From Datnioides undecimradiatus (taxonomy: Eukaryota > Chordata > Actinopteri > Lobotiformes > Datnioididae): a DNA stretch of 64,000 nt. A program made the translations under genes and the position numbers. Under the pieces are notes generated by a model. The model searched no databases. It saw nothing but the letters and a program-made list of their open reading frames with translations, and was not told the DNA's origin. The stretch spans positions 23,310,879 to 23,374,878 of the forward strand of contig WARS01000029.1 in NCBI GenBank assembly GCA_008933995.1, written 5' to 3'. Of this stretch, positions 38,061 to 48,000 are shown piece by piece. Positions within the stretch are counted from its first letter, which is position 1. Every line of letters starts with the position of its first letter.

Positions 38061-41000
38061 TCCACATTTGCAGTTTGTCCGTCGGTGTAACGTAATTGGA
38101 TCGATCTTGTCAGGGTGTACTGTAGTGAGACAATTAAAGAGGAAGGTGTTTTCACTGCAGTCAGTGGAAAACCAGGAAAGCCCTCCTCACTCTGGCCTCT
38201 CCACTCCTCTCTCAGGGGGATGCTGGTGCTGCTGCTGCTGGTGCTGTGCGTGTGTTTCCACGTGGCATGTGTCATGTACCTGCATCTCACCAGTGTTCAG
38301 GTAGGACTTCCAGACCTCCTCCTGCAAGACTCTGCACAGAAACATGCCTCATAGAGGGTACGCACTGACCCCTGCGCTCCACATCACTGTATAACGAACC
38401 ACACAGTCAGTACATCAGTAGCAGATGCTGATGCTCCCGGCAGGTTACCTTGTGAGGATCCATCTCGTCAGGCTTTATGTTATGCACTTGCATCTCAACC
38501 ACAGTGGTTTGCACCAATCGGCATCCAATGAGGAACAACTGGCAGCTACAGGTTTGGGTGTTCATTCAAAACCATCAATAGAGGCTCCTCAGGAGGTTGG
38601 TGTAGATGTTGTAGCATCAGTTATATGTATAAGAGGTTTTTGTATTGGTGGAAAAGATGCTCTGGCTCTTCTCCAGAGTTATTGATCTGATTGGTTGTAG
38701 TTTGCCCGTGACAGACAGTGATAGACGAGGGGTTTAAACGATCACCTGCCCACCTTTTCTAAACAAATCTCAGATGGTTCTTTGCAACAAACCATCTGGC
38801 GCCTCGGGAGCAGGGAGACGTTACTCCACCCTGAGGCTGCAACTAATGCTCATTTTCATTATAAATTAAAGAGTCAACATTTTTCTTCAGCAGATTAAAC
38901 AAACTAGAGAGAACGAATCTCCATATTTGAATAGCTGGAACTTGTGAATGTTTGGATCTTTTGTAAAAGATGATTAGTAAATTATCCAAATCGTGGCCTG
39001 GACTAATCAATCAATTGAATTAAATGACAAAACTATCATAAACGAGGGATCAGGTGTGATACTAACTTCCTGTTTGGTGACTAGAAATTCGTCATCACTG
39101 CAACAGTCTGTAGTTTCCTGAGCTGCTAAAACAGTGTTAAGACTCGAATGGAAAGTTTAATAATTCTTAATCATTTATTGGTTTATAGATCAGCGTCCAC
39201 CCCAACTGTTGCCTGTCTGTTAGCAGGAATTAGAGACGGACTGCAGCTGAACAAGAGGATGCATTCAGGTCCTTTTGCGAACTGACTGAGCGCACAGTTT
39301 AATTGAAAGCATCACATTACTTTTGCTGTCTTTATCCATCAGTACATATCATTTTAACACAGTTTTAAATAACTGTTATAGCTACAAAGGTCTTTTTCAC
39401 AGCTGTAGCAGATCTTTAATAACTCGGCCAGGCTGTATTTACACGATTTAAATGCCTGAGGACTGAAATGTTGTGATCGACGGTGCGCAGGATGCTCCGG
39501 TTCGTTCACAGCACAGTAACTTCTTTCTCTGTAAATGCTCGAGCGCAGACTGTTACACACTTGCCAGACAGGTTGGAGCGACCGTGTCGGCTGCTGTTCA
39601 CTCTGACATCGCGTTCGCGGCCTCTATATAACACTGTGGCATCATGCTACATTGAACTGTCATCATATCCTTTAAGCGGCTCCTCTAATAGGCCTGCACA
39701 TAATGAGCCACACCACAAAATGCGCTCGTTTCATTTCCACTCCTGGCTAATGATGTGTCCAAAATGCTATTGAGGTAGATAAACAGGTGCTTCATTCACT
39801 GACTCGCTCTATTTTCCAACCGCTCCCCCACCTCCCCGCCTCTATCCTCCGGTTTTAGTGCCAACCGGGCTGCCTCACCATCCAGATCCGGACAGTGCTG
39901 TGTGTCTTCCTCGTTCTGCTCACCTACTCTGTTACCCAGGCCTGTGTGGTAAGCGTGTCTAAATATACATATTTACTTACATATCATACAAAAAAACCCC
40001 CAATAAAGAGCTAAAACAAGACTGGTTTGTATAAAACTAAGTTCATTTCCGACCCTGGAGTGTGATAGATAAATCGTTTTCTGTGGCTTTCAGTTGCATC
40101 TCATCGTCCTCCTCAGCGCATTTGCTCCATTTTCACAAATATAGTAACTTTAATATTGCAATTGTGTTCGATAACCTCCATGTGATCACAACAGACACAG
40201 AGTCCAACACCTTGTGATGTGTAAACTGAACTTTATGTGTAAAATCAGTGGAATGCCCCTTTAATAACATTATATTTCCTATATGTGCGCACAGAAATGA
40301 AGATACTGGTTTGCAGTATTCCTATTGTTTAACATAAGAAATGATATGAAAGAAAGAGAGATGGTTGTAACAAATGCATGCATCTTCAACTTGTATGACA
40401 TACAGCAGTAGTTACTTAAATAATATGCATTCATAATTTATTTATAATTATCTGCATGCTGAGAAACAGTAAATATACTAATGAGTATAGTATTGATATT
40501 ATTATCATTATTATTATAAGAACAGGCTTTCTCTGTGTTTCATGGAAGCATTTTATATCCTCAGGATGATCGAAACTAGACTTCAGATCAAGAAATCAGT
40601 GCATGTGAATGTGTTTTAGTGTTGCAATGAATGTGCTGACTGCTTGTAACTGAAGTTGCGAGGTTAAAACATTGATATGATCATACGAAGCTACAAGGAA
40701 TAATAAAACCGTGCGATACAACAACGTGATTGAACTGGAAACAGCGTTTTCATGTCGTTGTTCATCCAGCAGACTTTGCCATTTGCGAGTCTCCGCAGCA
40801 CACGAGCTGGCAGAGTAACGAATCGCGGCAGAGCAGATGGTGCTGCGGAGTCTCAGCAGAATAAAACATTTATTGTTCAAGTGTAAAATACTCATTTAAA
40901 TAATTTTCAACGCAGATTGGTCGGTGTCAGCATCAGCCCCAGAACTCGGTCAGACTCTGATGTGTGTGTGTGTATGTGTGTGTGTGTGTGTTGGGATGTG

Positions 41001-41973
41001 GGTGTGTGACAACTGTAGGTGTAAAACACAACAAAGCAAAAGCGTAGCAAGCTGGGGTGTAGTGACGGAGCTAGCTACAGCATGCTAACACCTCTGTGAG
41101 GCTATACTGACATGCTGTGAGCTAACTGCTCATGCACACCTGCAGTGATATGCTAGCATGTGCGTGTTTACCGTGCATTATGTTTACAAAGGTTTACCAT
41201 GTGACTAATAATATGCAAAACTGATGGTTCTTCAGACTTAGCTGCAGCTTTTAGCATTTTTAGCATGTGGGTTAAACAGTTGAGAAGCTAACCTGGATCT
41301 GTCCAAAGGTCGAAACCTGTCCTCCGACGCCTCTAATGAGAACTATTTTCAACTTCATATGTTTTTTAATACTGTTTTTGATTAATGACAAGTCAGTAAT
41401 AATAAATTACATTAAATAATTACAGCACTCATGCTGAGACACTTTAAATCCTCCTTTACAGCGGAGACACGGTGGCGTATATCATATTTTCATCATACAT
41501 AGTGTCAGACTCAGAGAGCTTACTTGTATCAGTGGTTGTTTGCAGCTTTATGTAACAGACTTCATTTCCATTCATTTCATGCCCTCCTCCAGGTGGGATG
41601 TGTTCCCTGGGGGAGAGTTGGGACAAACTCCAGCGACTCACTGGCGGACGTCCGCGCCCACGCCAACACCACAGGAGTGGACAGAGCTTGTCCCAACATG
41701 GCGTACGCGCTGCTGTCCTGCGTGGCCGGCACGCTCACTCTCGTCCCCTACCTCCGAGTCTCCTCGCTCCCCAAGATCCTCCTGCTCCTCCTCCTCTCTG
41801 TCACCTACACCGTCGTCATGGAGACCAGTGGCTATCGGCAAGCTGTGGGGTGAGACTGAGCTGCGTGTGACGTGTGGTGTAATGTGGAAAAGATGTGTGT
41901 TCACGGTTCAACACATGATTCAAATTATGTTCAGTCTGTGTTTTATGTTTGCAAACAAAGTGAATAAAATATA

Positions 41974-42021
<48 letters not shown>

Positions 42022-42915
42022 ATGCATGCACGTGTGTGTGTCCTTCAGAGGAGGGTTTCTCCACACTCGGGGGTACGATCCTGTGTTGGCGGTCTTGCTG
42101 TTTTCTGGCGCTCTGGCTCTGCATTCGAGGCAGCTGGACCTGAAGCTGCGGCTCGACTATCTCTGGGCTACCCAGGTGTGTAAATGCAGCGCGCCTGTTA
42201 TCGCTCCTGCACGCATGAAGCCTGGCATTTGTTCATTTGTTCACCTTATCAAGCCCTGTTTGTCTGTAATTGAGTGGTTAAGTTATATTTAGGGGGTGGC
42301 AGCAGCTCAGGTTGTAGACCAGGTTGACTCTTAATTGTCAGGGTTGCTGGTTTGATCCCACAGTGTCCTGGAGCAAGACACTGAACCTCAAACTGCTCCT
42401 TTTAATACACAGAGCCAGTCATTATAGGGCAGTCTGGTTTTGTCCTGTGTTGTGTTGAAGTGAAGTAAATCTCAGATTGCTTTCTAAATAATCTCTTTAA
42501 TTATTGTAATGTTTTAATCCCAGTGCAGTGTGTCAGCCAATCTGTACTTTTATTCCCCGTATTCCCCAGTTAAAAATTGGTAAATTAGTTAATTATAGCA
42601 TCGAGCACGAGTGCATTATTGAAAATGTTACGCGTGTACGCACAGATGCTCTTCACTGGGTGAGAATAATAAATATTTAGTCACTGATTATATTAAATTT
42701 GTCATTTTTTATCATTCGTTCATCCATTTTTCTGTTTTCGTTTTGTGTTTTCACCGGGCTCTGGTGTAAACATTAAAGAAAATGAGCCCAGCAAAACGTT
42801 CAGACGCTGATTTCTAAGAAAATTCTTGAATCAAGTTGATTTCTGATGGAAACAGGTTGAAACGTTCTGAATAAACGAAGGTTTTAGGCAGAATTGGTTT
42901 GATGTCATTTCCTCT

Positions 42916-42955
<40 letters not shown>

Positions 42956-45026
42956 CATGTTTGTGTGCTTGCATGCACAGTCTTGTGCAGTCTCTGTGGA
43001 TCCTCAAAGTGTCTGTGTTTCTATTTTAAGAATGACAGTGAGTGTTTGTCTTGTTTGCAAATCATTATCTCCCTCTAGTGATAAGGACAGGCAATTACAG
43101 CGGCCTTTGAGCTTCACGCCACAGCAAAGGTTCATTGTGTTTGGACGAGAGAGCGTCAGTTTCCACTTTGGGTCGACTTTCATATCGCTCAGTAACGACT
43201 CAACCTCTTCTCTGCATGTGCGTGTCGATGGATTGCTGCTGGTGTCCAGGCGGAGGAGGAGAGAGACGACATGGAGAAGGTGAAGCTGGACAACAAGAGG
43301 ATCCTGTTCAACCTGCTGCCGGCTCACGTGGCCCAGCACTTCCTCATGTCAAATCCCAGGAACATGGTGAGCATCCAACACGACACGTTCGGGCTCGTCC
43401 GGCTGAGGATCATCAGTCAAAAGAGACTTAACGCCTCTGGTGAAACCAGCCTGTGTTTCCTCGAACACCCAGGAAGGGCTGGTTTGTAGGTCAAAAGGCA
43501 TCTAAACATCAAAGAGTAAATGTGACTTAAAAGTGAATATGAAGACGTCAGCGTCCCATAATTCAGACATTATTCATTCATGACTCCTGAACGCACAGAG
43601 TGATTTTAATTTGAAATAAGAATTTTACACAAAAAAGTCAGGAAAATGAGCCAAAATGTCAGAATGATAACAGTTGCATCATCTTCTCACTTCATGCACG
43701 ATGCATGCATCACACTGGCTGATTTAAGAGAAGAGCATTATAAACTCTGTGTTATTTAGTTTAAACAGAATGCATGGGACTGTAGGATGAAGATAAATGT
43801 GTTTAGATTCAACCAATCAGCACTGACGGACAGAGGAATAGCATTTGCAATGCCTGCTGCACATTGAGTCTTTGTTATTCACACTGAGGCAGCGTCGGTT
43901 CAGTCTGGTACTCAGAAGCTGCAGATAAATTACCCACGTGCCCTGGAAGCGTCGGGGTCTCGATGTGGGAAAATGCCCCAGCTGTTCAGGACAATGCCAC
44001 CGCCTCCCTCGCCTCGTGTTGTGGTGTTAAAGTGGAAGTGTGAGCTGACGGCCCTGCGTGTCTGCATCCACTGATTGATGAACATCCCCTCCACTGATCT
44101 CTGTTCCTTCCTCGGCCTCAGCCCCCCCAGCCCCCGCCCCATCTCTCAGGAAGTGATGAAAGCACACATCCTTTCAGGAAATTCACAGCCCCTCGAGAGG
44201 AACGAGCGCGGTTTGTAAACACAAGAGCTGTGTCCATTCCTCATGCTACATGCTCATAGTATGGAAATGTTTGGAGCTGCTGTGTTTGTATTCAAACAGA
44301 GTGTGTGAAGTTATGATAGAACATAGATGCAAACTATAAGCACGCCGGCTCATAACCGGCGAAAACTGTGTCAAACTTCCTGTTGGGAGACATTTTCAAA
44401 TTAATATCAGGTGCAACGGAGTCTTAAAGACTCTCCATGTCACAGATATTTCCATTAAACATCATATATGCATCATACATGCACCCCCGTCCCCATATTT
44501 CCCATATATCTTCCAATTTATTATCGTAAATATGCTAAGTTCTGCTTCTGCAGAAGAGACACAAAAGCAGGAAACGTCATCAGGGTGTTGTGTTATGTTT
44601 ATTTTGATGGCGATTGTGTAATTATATCAGTTTGTGTCGGACAAAATAGTTTGTGTAAAGAGAAGAAAACTGCAATTAGCTTTGATGTTGCGAGCCAGAA
44701 TTCAGCCTGTTTAGCATATCAGAGCCAAATCTGGGCTAAACTGTAACATAATGAGCTCAAGAGCTGCAAGAACATTGACCAAGAGGGCGTCTCTGACTTA
44801 CATGACCAGCTACAGACTTGCAGAGCAGCATGGGGATTGATTTAAAGTGATTTGATATTTCACTTTCAAGGACTTTGTTGAGGTTGGAAGAGGCGGATTA
44901 AAGGAAGAGAGGGTCAGAACTGATGCAGCAGGGGCATCCGGGCTTTAAATTTTAAAAGCTCTGAAAGTGCAATTTCCTGTCACCTTGGCCGCGCTCCAGA
45001 TCACACACTTTTCACTTTTCTGCCTG

Positions 45027-45095
<69 letters not shown>

Positions 45096-48000
45096 GACAG
45101 TGCATGCCAGGTACATGCAGAATGCATACGGGCAGGATATGCCGCAGTCTGTACGGTGAAGTTTGGAATAAAAAGTAAACTAATGCGACTTTGAACGCAG
45201 CCAGTTGATGTGTTTGTATGTTCTGGAAGCGCGTGTTGGCGTGCATACTGCAAAATGCAGCCAAGCAGGGCGTCCTGGTTCTATGTGTTGTGCATCGCAG
45301 CATCTCTCTGTCCCCCGTTACTCTGACTCTGTTTAAAGATGTAATGTCTGAAGCTGAAATGACACCTCATGCTGAGCCCTCAGGTTTCTAAGGCGAATAA
45401 CTGCTTCAAACGTAATTGCGGCATCGTTTAAACTCTTACAAACACTTCAGGAGGTTAAAACCAGCACGTTTAGCCACATGCTTATGCCTTCATGTCCTAT
45501 TATTAATCAAAAACTAATAAAGACACATAAAAGAGTTATATTTTTGCACTGGGGGAACATCGGCAGACGTTGCTGAGCATGCTCTGTGGCACAGAGGCGT
45601 ACTGTAAAGCGTGCAGCCGCAGGCTCGGGCCACACAGACAGCGCTGGTTAGCAGGTTAAATTCATTGTTGGTGTTCTCGTCAAGGGATTTGTTAATAATA
45701 ATAAAAAGATAAAGTAACGCCAGTCTTATCCTCTAACAATCAGGGGGCCGTGCAGCAGACGGCGCAGGGATCGTCTGAGGCTGAGACTAGTAAACACTGG
45801 GGCCAGGAAGTCAGGAAGTATGTTTCCGGCACATTGGTGACCCCCTCGGAGCTGCAGTGTATAGAAAGGCTTCCTCTCTTTCCTCTGGGCTAAAGTTCAC
45901 CCATGCACTGTATTCATAACACGGCGCAGTGGGACTCTGCTGCCTGGAATTCAAAGTTTCACTGCTCCAAACGCCGCGATTGAAAAATGGTTTCTACTGC
46001 ACCTGGAGCTGCAGCGGCCAGCAGCAAACACACCGTTTCGTTTGCTCTTGAGCTTTGTGCCTGTCGTTTCAAACAGAAGGGCTCCAGTATAATTAGATTG
46101 TTTTATATTATTACGTTGGATTTCTGAATGACTGAATACAACTGCAGCTGTGCAACATGACAATGAGGCTGCTGTGCAGGAGGCTTTTGTGATTAATAAC
46201 ATCTCTAACTAACGTGCAACCAGGCTGAGATCTATGTCAGCATCAACACACACAGCGCACAGTGAATGCAAGTCATTATTTGAAAATAATGGTATTTAGT
46301 ACGTTATTAAAACTTCAGTGTTCGTTATATGGCTTAAAGATACAGGCTGATGTTGTTTCCAGTGAATACCAGTATAGAATTTTGCAAATTCGCAACAAAA
46401 CGGATGAAAAATGCATCATTAATGACGATTATCACCACAAATTAGTTACAAAACCCAAAAGGAAAACGACGCACTCTGCAGCTGCAGCCTCCCTGCTCTG
46501 TCAGGTGCTTTTGATGAGTAAACCTGCTGCATTAATGTGTGTTTGGCATTTTCCTGCTGCAGATGTTTCAGGTCGATCTCGTTCGAACGACTTTACACAC
46601 CGTTGGTCTGCAGCGACGCATCGTGTTCTGTAGGATCACCACATGTCTGCAGCATGTCTGCCCCGTGGGAAACATGCACGTCTGAAAAAGTCTTTTCTCA
46701 GCTAACTCAGCTAATATTTCAAATTCTGACATAAGGGCATCTAAAATCAGCAAACCTGGAAATATCTGTTTACTATTGTACATATGGTTTATACTGTAGT
46801 TTGCAAAGTAAGTAGTAATTAGAGCTGTCAGGTGTAGTAGTGTCTAAACGTGCGTAACCTGGAATTAGTCATGCAAAATACAAGAACATTGAATTTGTGC
46901 TTAAGTGCAGTGCTTGAGTGAATGTATGTATTTGCATTGCTCCACTGTGGCTGAGCGCAGGTCACATACTGACCCCAGTCCACAGGAAGTGAATGGAATG
47001 GCTGCAAACAAACAAACAAACAAACAAACAAACAAACAAACAAACAGCTAGTTCAACTATTACTACCTTGTCTTTGAGCTTTCGGTCACATTTCATGATC
47101 TTCTTTAGGAAATGGGACTGTCATCACGTGACCTTGACCAAGATTACGGTCCAATAGGTCAGCAGGTCGTCTGATGACAATGGAAAAGTAAACTTTATTT
47201 AAAAAGTTTTATTGTGCCTCTCATGTGCACATGAGGTACAATCATGTAAATGACGGTACGGCATTAAGGAGTATGTAGTTTTGGTGAACTGGCCCTTTAA
47301 ATCCTGAAGATCTTCTGTCACGTTTAATTGAAATCATGCTGTTTCAGTTCAGGTCAGCTTCTCTCAGATCAGTGTTGCCTCAACCTCCCTTTCCCCTTTC
47401 CAGGACCTGTACTACCAGTCCTACGCTCAGGTTGGCGTGTTGTTCGCCTCCATCGCCAACTTCAACGACTTCTACATCGAGCTGGACGGGAACAACATGG
47501 GCGTCGAGTGTCTCAGGCTCCTGAATGAGATCATCGCCGACTTTGATGAGGTGAGCAAACGCCTCGTTCCGTCGTAAATCTGCAGTTTCCCTTCGTATTT
47601 AATGTTTAATGCGGAGATTTTGGAGGAAGGCGACCTTCCATACTGTCATTTCCAGAGACGACACTGCGGCCGTGACTGAGGGTTTAAGAAATACTATGTT
47701 TATTGATGCAATATAATAAGCAAAGGCTGCGGTTGGGAAAGTTCTTCAAAATAAGGAATTACTTACAGATGACTTTTGGCCTGCTTGAATCTATAATCAG
47801 CAACATAAAGCATTAATTTACTCAAACACGCAAAAAAATAGTGCATTTTAAATTGAGTTTGGACTCGTTTGCCAACACAACCTATAATATATACAGTATG
47901 AACCTAAACTGACAATTTACTCCAATTTGATTTGAAATTTGTAATAGCCGTAATGCTTTCCTCCTGTTTTTCCTTCCAGCTGATGGACAAAGAGTGCTAC

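Larger units (their letters stand above)
42176..43249 (+). other. adcy1 intron 14
   Basis: 1074 nt, weak donor GTGTGT and pyrimidine-poor acceptor ending GGTGTCCAG. Holds a SINE-like repeat at about 42292-42440 and (GT)16 at 42918-42950. Retention would add about 40 residues after exon 14, then a stop. Confidence 0.85.
43367..47403 (+). other. adcy1 intron 15
   Basis: 4037 nt, GTGAGC to TCCAG. Contains the (GCT)22 run and a (CAAA)n run; otherwise no coding sequence or clear repeat structure. Confidence 0.85.

Noticed and set aside
38440-38760. Possible dispersed repeat in intron 11
   Set aside because: Wording feels familiar, but no second copy, inverted ends or Pol III box could be shown in this window.
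44945-45303. Long poly-Gln, poly-Ser and poly-Cys frames over the trinucleotide repeat
   Set aside because: They are the frames of (GCT)22 inside intron 15; no flanking coding signal.
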